Below, piece after piece: positions 24,908 through 32,943 of a stretch of DNA of 45,174 bases (the first letter of the stretch is position 1; every line of letters starts with the position of its first letter). Origin of the DNA: Sphingobium trunci (GTDB lineage Bacteria; Pseudomonadota; Alphaproteobacteria; Sphingomonadales; Sphingomonadaceae); contig NZ_JAKUJY010000029.1 of NCBI RefSeq assembly GCF_022664535.1, positions 1 through 45,174 of the forward strand, written 5' to 3'. The notes below the pieces were generated by a model. It saw only the letters and a program-made list of their open reading frames with translations. It was not told the DNA's origin and did not search any database. A program made the position numbers and the translations under genes.

Positions 24908-25007
24908 GTCGCGGGGCGCAGTTGGGGGAGCGGGACCGCGCCCCGCGACGGCGACCGATGATGAGAGGGGCATCACCGGCCGCTGGCCGGATCGGGCCTT
25001 TCGGCCC
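24908..25007. repeat. Three consecutive hairpins between trbJ and trbL
   Basis: A perfect 12-bp inverted repeat GTCGCGGGGCGC / GCGCCCCGCGAC (24908-24919 and 24938-24949) is followed by CCGGCC-GCT-GGCCGG (24976-24990) and GGGCC-TTTC-GGCCC (24994-25007). All lie in the only sizeable gap of the trb operon (24877-25015), where other operons carry trbK. I see no convincing trbK reading frame in it. The stems may be RNA-processing or attenuation structures lowering expression of genes downstream of trbJ. Confidence 0.55.
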
Positions 25008-25015
25008 CTGGGGGG

Positions 25016-25768
25016 CTATCGGGGCGTGTAGGCCGATCCGGTGCCGAGGAACTTCTTCGTCGCTGCCCGCGCCTCGGCGGCCTGCGTAGCGCGCCGCGCC
25101 TGTTCGACCGCCTCGCTGCGGAACTGCGCTGCCATCATGTGCTGGAGCTGGAATTGCTGCTTGGCGGTCAGCGCGAGGAGCTGGTTGGTCGCCTGCTGCG
25201 CTTGGAGCGATCCTTCCGCGCCCTGGCTGCGCGCGACGATGTCGGCGAGCGCCTGCGTGTCGGACTGGATGTTCTCGACCACTTGCGCCTGCACCGTCAT
25301 CGTCTGGCGGAATGCACCCATGCTGGCGTCGAGCCGCGCCCGCGCGTCGCGCACGCGGGCATCGGTGCGTAGCGCCGAGGAGAAGTCCTTCGGGAAAAGC
25401 GACGTGAACTTGTCGTCGAGCTGGTCGACCTTGAAGTCGATCGCCTGCGCGCGGCCCATCAGCCGATCGATCTCGGCGAGCTTCTGCTTAAGCGCATCGA
25501 GCTGCGGGAAGTCGATCTTCGTCAGGTGCTTGCCCATGTTGACCAGCATCTGCGCCTCGTTCTGGAGCTGCTGGATCTGCTGGTTGACGGTCTGGAGCGT
25601 GCGCGCGGCCGTCAGGATGTTCTGGGCATAGTTGCTCGGGTCGAACACCACGCCGCCGAACTGGGCATGAGCGGGGGTGCTCGTCAGGCTGAGACCGATA
25701 CCGATCGAGCCGACGGCGCCGAGGCCGAGAGCCGCGGCGATCAGGTGCTTGCGGTTGGGGATACGCAT
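25016..25768 (-). CDS. trbJ: Conjugal transfer protein TrbJ (VirB5-like)
   Basis: A 250-residue secreted VirB5-type protein, a minor pilus-tip component in IncP-like systems. It has a signal peptide (MRIPNRKHLIAAALGLGAVG... ending near THAQF as STPAHAQF) and then FDPSNYAQNILTAARTLQTVNQQIQQLQNE, the hallmark of TrbJ. The remainder is largely helical and glutamine-rich, consistent with a coiled-coil bundle. Two successive ATGs (25771 and 25768) are possible. The second has AGGAG seven bases upstream, and either overlaps the trbE stop. Confidence 0.94.
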   Translation of the reverse strand: MRIPNRKHLIAAALGLGAVGSIGIGLSLTSTPAHAQFGGVVFDPSNYAQNILTAARTLQTVNQQIQQLQNEAQMLVNMGKHLTKIDFPQLDALKQKLAEIDRLMGRAQAIDFKVDQLDDKFTSLFPKDFSSALRTDARVRDARARLDASMGAFRQTMTVQAQVVENIQSDTQALADIVARSQGAEGSLQAQQATNQLLALTAKQQFQLQHMMAAQFRSEAVEQARRATQAAEARAATKKFLGTGSAYTPR

Positions 25769-28218
25769 CATTCTTCTCCTTCTTGGGGGGCGGTGGGAAT
25801 CGGGAAATCGGCGGCGAGGTCGGCCGCCCAGCCAAGATCGGCGGAGCGCAGGAAGGCCGGCGCGAAGCCGTCGGGGCCGTATTCGGTGAGAACGGCGTCG
25901 ATCCGCGCCTGCGCGGCCGGGTCGGATGACCCGCACAGCGCCAGTGCGACGGGGCCGAGGCCCAGCTCGAAGAGCCGGTTGCCCCGCGCGGACTGGAGGT
26001 AATAGTGCCGCTTGGGCGTGGCGCGGGAGATCAACTCGATCTGCCGGTCGTTGAGGCCGAAGCGCGCGTAGATGTCATGGCCCTGCGGCTCGATCGCGCG
26101 ATCGTTGGGCAGCAGGATGCGCTGCGGGCAGCTCTCGATGATGGCGGGCGCGATCGGCGACCCGGCGATGTCGGCGATGCTCTGCGTCGCGAACAGCACC
26201 GCGACATTCTTCTTGCGCAACACCTTCAGCCACTCTCGGATGCGCGCGGCGAACAGCGGATGGTCGAGGAAAATCCACGCCTCGTCGAGGATGAGCAGCG
26301 TCGGTCGCCCGTCGAACCGCTCTTCCAACCGGTGGAACAGGTAGGTCAGCACCGGCGCGACCACGCCGGCCTGGCCCATCAGGGCCTCGGTCTCGAAGCA
26401 CTGGACATCGGCCAGCGCGAGTTGCTGTTCGGCAGCGTCGAGCAATCGGCCGTGTGGTCCTTCGAGCGTGTATGGCTGGAGCGCGATGCGCAGCGCGTTC
26501 GACTGGAGCAGCAGCGCGAGGCCGGTCATGGTTCGCTCCTCGCGTGGTGCCGACGCAAGGCTGCCGAGCGCGGTCCACACCGCATCCTTCACCTCGGGCG
26601 TGACGATCATGCCTTCGTGCGCAAGCAGCGCGGCGACCCAGTCAGATGCCCAGCTCCGCTCGGCGGCCTGGTCTATGTTTGCGAGCGGCTGGAACGCGAG
26701 GCTCGCGCCATCGGCATCCGTATCGCCAAGCGCATGATGCGCGCCGCCCATCGCCAGAACCGCGGCACGGGCCGAGTTGCCCTTGTCGAAGATGTAGACC
26801 TGCGCTTGCGGGTAGCGGCGGAACTGGAGCGCGATCAGGCTGAGCAGCACCGACTTGCCCGCGCCGGTCGGACCGACCACCAGCATGTGCCCGACGTCGC
26901 CGACATGGGTGGCCAGCCGGAACGGCGTCGAGCCGGCGGTCTTCGCGATGAGCAGCGGCGGTCCGTCGAGATAAGCGTTTCGCACCGGGCCGGCCCAGAC
27001 CGACGACAGCGGCATGAGGTGCGCGAGGTTTAGCGTATGGACCAGCGGCTGCCGGACATTGGCGTAGACGTGGCCGGGCAGCGACGAGAGCCATGCCTCG
27101 ACCGCATTAATAGTCTCGCGCTTGGCGGTGAACCCAAGCCCGTTGACGATCCGCTCGACGGCGCGGACCTTGTCCTCGACCATGGCGCGGTCGGTGTCAG
27201 TCACAGTGATCGTCGTGGTGAGATAGCCGAACGCGACATGGTCGCCGCCGAGCGCCTGGAGCGCCTGGTCGGCATCGACTACCTTGTTGTCGGCATCGCT
27301 GTCGAGCAGCTGCGCCGGGCTGTTGTAGAGCACCTCGCGCAGCATCGCGGTGACCGACTTGCGCTTGTTGAACCACTGTCGCCGCAGCGAAGTCAGCGTC
27401 TTCGTCGCCAGTGCCTTGTCGAGCGCGATGAAGCGCGTGACCCAGCGATAGCCGAAGTCCTGGTGGTTGAGCGCGTCGAGGATTCCGGGACGGCTGAGGT
27501 TCGGGAAACCGAGGATGGTGAGCGTGCGGACGTGGAGGTCACCCAGCATCGGTTCGAGGCCGCCGACCAGTGGCGTGTCGGCGAGCACGCCGTCGAGATA
27601 CATCGGCGTTTCGGGCGCGATCACCGGATGACGACGGTCGGAGATCGTGCCGTGGAGGAAGGTCAGCGTCTCATCGTCGTCGAGCGCGCGGGCCTCGGCC
27701 ATGAAGCCGGACAGCAGGTCGAGCACCCGGTTGGTCTCGGCGACGAACGACGCGAGCGCGCCGCGCCAGTCACGGCCCTTCTCTGCGTCGGGACGCTCAA
27801 CCAGCGATCGCCCGGCGCGATCGCTGGCGTCGACCGGCGGAAGCCAGGTCAACGTGAGATGGTAGCGGCTCTCGAAATGCGTGCCCTCGGCCTCGAACGC
27901 CGCGCGCCGTTCGCCATCGACCAGCCAGCTCGCCGCATCCGGAAAATCGCTTTGGGGATAGCTGTGCGCCTCGCGCCGCTCCGCCTCGAAGAACAGCGCC
28001 CAGCCGCTGCCGAACCGCTTGAGCGCATTGTTGGCACGCGCGCAGGCGCCGACCAGTTCGGCCTCGGTCGCGGATTCTAGGTCGGGGCCACGGAAACGCA
28101 GCACCCGCAGGAAGCTGCCATCCTTGTTGAGGACCACGCCCGGCGCGACCAGCGCCGCCCAGGGCAGATGGTCGGCCAACCGGTCGGCGGCCGGGCGGTA
28201 TTCGCGCAGGCTCAGCAT
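25768..28218 (-). CDS. trbE: Conjugal transfer ATPase TrbE (VirB4-like)
   Basis: An 816-residue cytoplasmic ATPase that powers pilus biogenesis and substrate passage. The N-terminal half begins MLSLREYRPAADRLADHLPWAALVAPGVVL, typical of TrbE. Walker A is VVGPTGAGKSVLLSLIALQF around residue 445 and Walker B is TLLILDEAWIFLDHP; a later FATQSIADIAGSPI segment is conserved in VirB4 proteins. The ATG at 28218 overlaps the end of trbD by seven bases. The longer upstream frame is spurious. Complete and apparently intact. Confidence 0.96.
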   Translation of the reverse strand: MLSLREYRPAADRLADHLPWAALVAPGVVLNKDGSFLRVLRFRGPDLESATEAELVGACARANNALKRFGSGWALFFEAERREAHSYPQSDFPDAASWLVDGERRAAFEAEGTHFESRYHLTLTWLPPVDASDRAGRSLVERPDAEKGRDWRGALASFVAETNRVLDLLSGFMAEARALDDDETLTFLHGTISDRRHPVIAPETPMYLDGVLADTPLVGGLEPMLGDLHVRTLTILGFPNLSRPGILDALNHQDFGYRWVTRFIALDKALATKTLTSLRRQWFNKRKSVTAMLREVLYNSPAQLLDSDADNKVVDADQALQALGGDHVAFGYLTTTITVTDTDRAMVEDKVRAVERIVNGLGFTAKRETINAVEAWLSSLPGHVYANVRQPLVHTLNLAHLMPLSSVWAGPVRNAYLDGPPLLIAKTAGSTPFRLATHVGDVGHMLVVGPTGAGKSVLLSLIALQFRRYPQAQVYIFDKGNSARAAVLAMGGAHHALGDTDADGASLAFQPLANIDQAAERSWASDWVAALLAHEGMIVTPEVKDAVWTALGSLASAPREERTMTGLALLLQSNALRIALQPYTLEGPHGRLLDAAEQQLALADVQCFETEALMGQAGVVAPVLTYLFHRLEERFDGRPTLLILDEAWIFLDHPLFAARIREWLKVLRKKNVAVLFATQSIADIAGSPIAPAIIESCPQRILLPNDRAIEPQGHDIYARFGLNDRQIELISRATPKRHYYLQSARGNRLFELGLGPVALALCGSSDPAAQARIDAVLTEYGPDGFAPAFLRSADLGWAADLAADFPIPTAPQEGEE

Positions 28219-28484
28219 CCGAGATATCCTTTCTGGCGGATGTGGCGGAGCAGCACCGGTGCGAAGCTCGGGTCGCGCCGGGCCGCCATCACAGCGAGGC
28301 TGTGCCCGGCCCCCCAGAGCGCGAGCCCGGCCAGCCATTGCTGGAGGCCAAGCCCGACCGCGGCAGCGAGCGTCCCGTTGACGATCGCGAGCCCGCGCGG
28401 CGCGCCGCCGAGGAGCAGCGGCGATCCGAGCGAGCCGTGGATCGGCACCTCGAATCCGTCGATGTGCTGCCCGCTGCCGATCAC
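28212..28484 (-). CDS. trbD: Conjugal transfer protein TrbD (VirB3-like)
   Basis: A 90-residue inner-membrane protein of the VirB3 group, thought to work with TrbE. It starts with GTG in a GTGA overlap with the trbC stop and reads VIGSGQHIDGFEVPIHGSL. Two hydrophobic helices follow (LAIVNGTLAAAVGLGLQQW and LAGLALWGAGHSLAVM), then ARRDPSFAPVLLRHIRQKGYL, the conserved C-terminal pattern. Confidence 0.9.
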   Translation of the reverse strand: MIGSGQHIDGFEVPIHGSLGSPLLLGGAPRGLAIVNGTLAAAVGLGLQQWLAGLALWGAGHSLAVMAARRDPSFAPVLLRHIRQKGYLGC

Positions 28485-28828
28485 GAGATCAGCGCCCCGC
28501 CGCCGAAGCTGAAGAAGCTGAGGAAGAAAGATGACGCCGCGAACGCGATCGACAGGCCGAACACGATCTGGATCAGCCGCCGGAAGCCACCAGCGGTCTC
28601 GCCGAACGCCAGCGTCAGACCGGTGACGATGATAATGATGACGGCGACGATCTTGGCGACCGGCCCCTGTACGGACTCCAGCACCTGCTGGAGCGGCTCC
28701 TCCCACGGCATGCCAGATCCGGCGGCCTGGACGCTGGTCGCGATGGTGAGCGCGAGGCCGAACGCGGCGCCGATCAGAAAGGTCGCGCGGCGTGAAGGCC
28801 AACACGAACGAAGTTTGGCTGTGGTCAT
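28481..28828 (-). CDS. trbC: Conjugal transfer pilin TrbC (VirB2-like)
   Basis: A 115-residue prepilin. It has a long positively charged leader and a signal peptide ending near SVQAAGSG, then two hydrophobic helices (IVAVIIIIVTGLTLAF and IVFGLSIAFAASSFFLSFF) separated by a short polar loop GETAGGFRRLIQ, as in TrbC/VirB2 pilins that are cut and cyclised or stacked into the conjugative pilus. The start at 28828 overlaps the trbB stop as ATGA. Confidence 0.92.
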   Translation of the reverse strand: MTTAKLRSCWPSRRATFLIGAAFGLALTIATSVQAAGSGMPWEEPLQQVLESVQGPVAKIVAVIIIIVTGLTLAFGETAGGFRRLIQIVFGLSIAFAASSFFLSFFSFGGGALIS

Positions 28829-29811
28829 CTGGAGGTCTCCTTTGCTTTGGGAAAGTCGATGAGCGCGTAGGCGCCGGTGTCGGAATCGAGTCCGGCGACG
28901 CGGGCGATCGTCGCGATCCGCCGGTCGGCGCCGCGGCCGGCGATGAACACGACGACGTCGATGGCCTCCGCGATCAGCTGGCGGGGCACCGTGATGACGG
29001 CCTCCTGCACCAGCTGCTCGATGCGGGTGAGCGCGGCGGCGGCGGAGTTGGCGTGGACCGTGGCGATCCCGCCGGGATGCCCGGTGTTCCAGGCCTTGAG
29101 CATATCGAGCGCTTCGGGACCACGGACCTCGCCGACGACGATGCGGTCCGGGCGCAGACGCATGGTCGAGCGCACCAGGTCGGTCATCGTGATGTGCGGC
29201 GGGCGCGTGCGCAGCGCCACCGCGTCGGGCAGCGGGCATTGCAGTTCGCGCGTGTCCTCGATCAGGATGACCCGGGCATCGACCCACGCCATCTCGGCGA
29301 GCAGCGCGTTGGCGAGCGTCGTCTTGCCGGAACTGGTCCCGCCCGCGACGAGGATGTTGTAGCGCTGGGTCACCGCCGCGCGCAGTTCGTGCGCCTGGCG
29401 CTCCGACATCAGTCCGTCGGCGATATAGTCGTCGAGCGTGTGCAGCTTCTGCGCGGGCTTGCGGATTGAAAAGCAGGGCGCGGTCGCGACCGGCGGCAGC
29501 ACGCCTTCGAACCTCTCGCCGGCCCGGCCCTCGATATGCGGCGGCAGTTCCGCCGAGATGATCGGGTGCTCGGCATGGACCTCGGCGCGGGCATGGCTCG
29601 CGACCAGCCGGATGATCCGCTCGACCTGGTCGGGCGCGAGCCGCACCTCGGTATCGATCCGGCCCTCGCCAAGACGGTCGAGCCTTAGCGCCCCGTCTGG
29701 GTTGACCATGATCTCGAGCACGTCGGGCATGCGCATGGCGGCGGCGATGTCCTCGCCGAGCGCGGTGATAAGCATGCGGCGGCGGCGCTCGGCGGAGAGT
29801 GTGGCGCTCAT
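28825..29811 (-). CDS. trbB: Conjugal transfer ATPase TrbB (VirB11-like)
   Basis: A 328-residue hexameric ATPase that drives pilus assembly and substrate transfer. Motifs are MPDVLEIMVNPDGALRLDRLG in the N-terminal domain, Walker A VAGGTSSGKTTLANALL, the Asp box VILIEDTRELQCP, and the histidine box GHPGGIATVHANSA. The start is the ATG at 29811 (MSATLSAERRRRM), overlapping the stop of the ribbon-helix-helix gene (ATGA). Family length and motif order are normal. Confidence 0.96.
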   Translation of the reverse strand: MSATLSAERRRRMLITALGEDIAAAMRMPDVLEIMVNPDGALRLDRLGEGRIDTEVRLAPDQVERIIRLVASHARAEVHAEHPIISAELPPHIEGRAGERFEGVLPPVATAPCFSIRKPAQKLHTLDDYIADGLMSERQAHELRAAVTQRYNILVAGGTSSGKTTLANALLAEMAWVDARVILIEDTRELQCPLPDAVALRTRPPHITMTDLVRSTMRLRPDRIVVGEVRGPEALDMLKAWNTGHPGGIATVHANSAAAALTRIEQLVQEAVITVPRQLIAEAIDVVVFIAGRGADRRIATIARVAGLDSDTGAYALIDFPKAKETSR

Positions 29812-30239
29812 TCGCCGCCTCCCTGGCCGGAGGCAGCCGGGTCGGCCTCCGACGTAGCCGCGCCGAGGGAGCGCCGCCCGGTCGACACCTGTCGGCCGAC
29901 CTGGGTGACGAACGCCTCGAACCGCTTCGCGCCGAGCGCACGGCCGGCACTGTCGTTTTCGGCGAGCGGGGTCTGGATCGCGAGTTCGAACCGGATGAAC
30001 AGCGCCAGCGTCTCGAGCACGACATAGGTGTCGCGGTCGACCCGCCCGATCGCCTGCGTCAGCCGGTCGAGCCGGATCGCGAACCGATCCTCCAGCTCCG
30101 ATGCGCCGCGGCGGTTGAGCCACGCAGTGATGGCGTCGACGAGGATCGCCGACTTGCTGGCGCCGGGCTTGGCGGCGAGCGCTTCGAGCCGGTCGGAGAG
30201 CGGCCTGGGCAGGAACAGCTGGTGGCGGACCTTTTCCAT
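29808..30239 (-). CDS. Ribbon-helix-helix (CopG-type) protein of the trb operon
   Basis: A 143-residue protein with an N-terminal ribbon-helix-helix fold: VRHQLFLPRPLSDRLEALAAKPGASKSAILVDAITAWLNRR. Such domains bind DNA as dimers and regulate transfer operons or act as accessory proteins at oriT. A helical middle (about 50-105) is followed by a glycine/alanine/serine-rich tail. It begins three bases after the traG stop and overlaps trbB by ATGA. This position between coupling protein and trbB is recurrent in trb-type elements, which suggests autoregulation of the operon. Confidence 0.8.
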   Translation of the reverse strand: MEKVRHQLFLPRPLSDRLEALAAKPGASKSAILVDAITAWLNRRGASELEDRFAIRLDRLTQAIGRVDRDTYVVLETLALFIRFELAIQTPLAENDSAGRALGAKRFEAFVTQVGRQVSTGRRSLGAATSEADPAASGQGGGE

Positions 30240-30242
30240 CGC

Positions 30243-32291
30243 TCAGAACCCCAGCTGCAGGTCGTCGGGGCGACCAGAGGCGGCGTCGAGGCCGTAGAAA
30301 GTGCGCACGGCGCCGAGTTGTTGGACCCGATCCATCGCGCGGCGTTCTGCCGCCTGGTCGGTATCGTCCTCGCCGAGTCCGAGCGGATCGGTGATCTCGG
30401 GTTCGGGCGCGGCCACCTGCTCGATCTCGTGGACCGGATGGCGGGCCTGTTCGAGGCCCCCGCTGTCGGCACCTTCGTCCGCGTCTGCGCCACTGGCGAG
30501 CCGCATGTCCGCTCCGCGGACCTGTCCGGCCCAGTCGTCGGGACGGGCGGCCGGGAGGTCGCGATAACCGGCGGTGGCGTCCCCGACGTCGAGAGCCGGG
30601 GCAGGAAGGACGCGCGCAGTGTAGCGGCGATCCTCGTAGTAGCGCAGCTTCTTCGCGCGGATCGGCGGCATGCCCGAGATCAGCACCAGCTCGTCGGTCG
30701 GTGCGAGCTGCATCACCTCGCCCGGCGTCAGCAGCGCACGCGCGGTCTCCTGCCGGCTGACCATGACGTGCGCGAGCCAGGGCGCGAGCCGGTGCCCGGC
30801 ATAGTTGCGCATCGCGCGCTGCTCGGTCGCCGTGCCGAGCGCATCGGAGATTCGCTTGGCGGTCCGCTCGTCGTTGGTCGCGAAGGCGATGCGGACATGG
30901 CAGTTGTCGAGGATGGCGTTATGCTCTCCATAGGCCTTCTCGATCTGGTTGAGGCTCTGCGCGATCAGGAAGCAGCGCACGCCGTAGCCCGCGAGAAAGG
31001 CGAGGCTCGTCTCGAAGAAGTCGAGCCGCCCCAGCGCCGGGAATTCGTCGAGCATCATCAGCAGGCGATGGCGACCCTGCGCAGCTTCGCCGTCTTTGCT
31101 GTGCAGTTCCTCGGTCAGTCGGCGGCCGATCTGGTTGAGGATCAGGCGAACCAGTGGCTTGGTGCGGCTGATGTCCGACGGCGGCACGACGAGGTAGAGT
31201 GAGATCGGATGCGACGCCTCGACGAGGTCGGCAATGCGCCAGTCCGACGCGGAGGTGACCGCAGCAACGGTCGGATCGCGGTAAAGACCGAGGAACGACA
31301 TTGCGGTCGACAGGACGCCCGAGCGTTCGTTCTCGCTCTTGTTGAGCAGTTCGCGCGCGGCCGAGGCGACGACCGGATGGATAAGGGGGACATCTTCGGT
31401 GCCGAGGTGGTTGGTCGCCATCATCTGGCGAAGGGTCGCGGCGAAGCTGCGTTGCGGGTCGGAGAGGAAGGTCGCGACGCGGGCGAGCGTCTTCTCTTCC
31501 TCGGCGTAAAGGACGTGGAGGATCGCGCCGACCAGCAGCGAATGGCTGGTCTTTTCCCAGTGGTTCCGACGCTCTAGCGCCCCTTCAGGATCGACCAGGA
31601 TGTCGGCGATGTTTTGGACGTCGCGGACTTCGTTCACGCCGCGCCGGACTTCGAGCAGCGGATTGTAACGCGCCGAGCGGGCATCGGTCGGGTTGAACAG
31701 CAGGCAGTGCGAGAAGCGCGCGCGCCAGCCGGCGGTCAGCTGCCAATTCTCACCCTTGATGTCATGGACAACGGTCGAGCCGGTCCAGCTGAGCAGTGTC
31801 GGAACGACGAGGCCGACACCCTTGCCAGAGCGGGTCGGCGCGAACGCCATGACATGCTCGGGGCCGTCGTGGCGGAGGTCTTCGCCGTGAAGGCAGCCGA
31901 GCGCGACGCCGCGCTGGACGAGCAGCTTGGCGGCCCTGATATCGCGGTGGCTTGCCCAGCGTGCCGAGCCGTAGGTCGTGAGGTTGTTGCACTGACGCGC
32001 GCGCCACACCGAGCCGAAGATCGCGGCGCCACAGCCTACAAATCCGCCCGCTGCCGCGATCGCTCCGGCTTCGTCGAAAATAATCGGCGCATAGGCGTCG
32101 AAAGAGAACCACCACGGAAAGATCGACCAGGGATGGTAGATCGGCTGGCCGAAAGCGACAAACCATGGTGCCCCTAGTTCGGGCTGGTACGCGAGCTGCG
32201 CGGCAGCCCACTGCGTCGCGATCCAGACGCTCGCGATGATGATCGCGAGCACCACCAGAATCTGGCCGATAAGCAGCTTAGTCGGGGTCAT
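30243..32291 (-). CDS. traG: Type IV coupling protein TraG (VirD4-like)
   Basis: A 682-residue inner-membrane ATPase that hands the relaxase-DNA complex to the mating channel. It has two N-terminal membrane helices (residues about 7-25 and 75-95), Walker A PTRSGKGVGLVVPTLLSW around residue 155, and Walker B RLLMMLDEFPALGRLDF around residue 395. The C-terminal 90 residues are acidic and variable, as usual for substrate recognition. The first ATG at 32291 lies directly after a truncated transposase frame, so the native promoter and the usual upstream relaxase gene appear to be missing. Confidence 0.95.
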   Translation of the reverse strand: MTPTKLLIGQILVVLAIIIASVWIATQWAAAQLAYQPELGAPWFVAFGQPIYHPWSIFPWWFSFDAYAPIIFDEAGAIAAAGGFVGCGAAIFGSVWRARQCNNLTTYGSARWASHRDIRAAKLLVQRGVALGCLHGEDLRHDGPEHVMAFAPTRSGKGVGLVVPTLLSWTGSTVVHDIKGENWQLTAGWRARFSHCLLFNPTDARSARYNPLLEVRRGVNEVRDVQNIADILVDPEGALERRNHWEKTSHSLLVGAILHVLYAEEEKTLARVATFLSDPQRSFAATLRQMMATNHLGTEDVPLIHPVVASAARELLNKSENERSGVLSTAMSFLGLYRDPTVAAVTSASDWRIADLVEASHPISLYLVVPPSDISRTKPLVRLILNQIGRRLTEELHSKDGEAAQGRHRLLMMLDEFPALGRLDFFETSLAFLAGYGVRCFLIAQSLNQIEKAYGEHNAILDNCHVRIAFATNDERTAKRISDALGTATEQRAMRNYAGHRLAPWLAHVMVSRQETARALLTPGEVMQLAPTDELVLISGMPPIRAKKLRYYEDRRYTARVLPAPALDVGDATAGYRDLPAARPDDWAGQVRGADMRLASGADADEGADSGGLEQARHPVHEIEQVAAPEPEITDPLGLGEDDTDQAAERRAMDRVQQLGAVRTFYGLDAASGRPDDLQLGF

Positions 32292-32375
32292 GCGGGCCTC
32301 CGCCCGCTTCCGAGTGACTCACTCGCGGGCCGGCTCGAAAGTCGCCTATTCCGGTTTGACGGATCAGATACCCAC

Positions 32376-32405
32376 TGGGGTCACAGGCGGTCTTATTGGG
32401 GTCAC
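32376..32405. repeat. Direct repeat TGGGGTCAC, 21-base period
   Basis: TGGGGTCAC occurs at 32376-32384 and again at 32397-32405, one period of 21 bases apart (two helical turns). It lies between the transposase remnant and the traG start. Candidates are transposase end-binding sites, regulator sites for the transfer operon, or part of an old oriT. The evidence is only the repetition. Confidence 0.4.
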
Positions 32406-32452
32406 TGACGTGACGCCCCGCTTTCATACAGCCGCGACCAGAGACCGGGGGC

Positions 32453-32571
32453 TGTTGTTGCGCGAGACCTGCCGCGAATGCCGCCGGTGTGGCGTAGCCG
32501 AGCGCGGAGTGCGGGCGCTTGGTGTTGTAGTCTTCGATCCAGCCCGCGCCGAGGTCGCGGGCCTGATCCAG
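32453..32571 (-). pseudogene. Truncated IS3-family transposase (C-terminal fragment)
   Basis: On the minus strand the frame reads LDQARDLGAGWIEDYNTK followed by RPHSALGYATPAAFAAGLAQQQ. The YNTKRPHSALGYATPAAF stretch is the diagnostic C-terminal end of IS3-family OrfB integrase-type transposases. Nothing upstream of about 32571 matches the rest of the enzyme, so the catalytic DDE region is gone. The frame stays open without similarity until 32278, just inside traG. The fragment marks where insertion and deletion removed whatever originally preceded traG. Confidence 0.8.
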
Positions 32572-32943
32572 GCCCTTGTTTACACTGAAAACTCAAAGAA
32601 GTCGCCGCCGGCCTGGCTCGCCGACCTGATGCTTTGCAACTAGCAATCTGGGCAGCGCTCGTAATCGGCGTCACGGCCCTGTATTTGGAAGCTGCCGATT
32701 TAGATGCGGCGAGTTGGGTGCATCAAACTATGTTCGATAGATGCGGATCAATCGACCGCAACTTGGATCCGGCGTTTCTCTGTCGAAGCACAACCAAGTT
32801 TTTCCATGATGCGGCCAGCGGGCGCAGTGAAGTCGAAGCTTCTGGCAGTCTCAGGCGGATAGCGGCCAACTGATTGGCTGTGGCGACGCCACCCTCCGAT
32901 CGCTATCCCTGCAGCCGACGGAGTGTGCAAGAAACTGAGCGCC
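32572..32943. other. Gene-free junction segment
   Basis: About 370 bases without a credible gene. Base composition is visibly less GC-rich than on either side (for example around 32680-32800), and short frames have no recognisable product. It joins the remains of the transfer module to the end of the peptide operon and probably includes debris of one or more insertion events. No clear terminator for the leftward peptide operon was found in it. Confidence 0.6.

Noticed and set aside
24566..24976. Possible trbK-like frame between trbJ and trbL
   Set aside because: It mostly lies out of frame inside trbL, is proline/arginine-rich and has no lipoprotein signal; not like TrbK.
32647..32654. TCTGGGCA match to the tRNA-Leu 3' end as a right attachment site
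   Set aside because: Only eight bases match, also found elsewhere (for example near 25621); too short for the usual tRNA-derived core.
32402..32674. Minus-strand frame of about 90 codons next to the transposase fragment
   Set aside because: It is a different frame from the one showing the YNTKRPHSALGY motif and has no similarity of its own.
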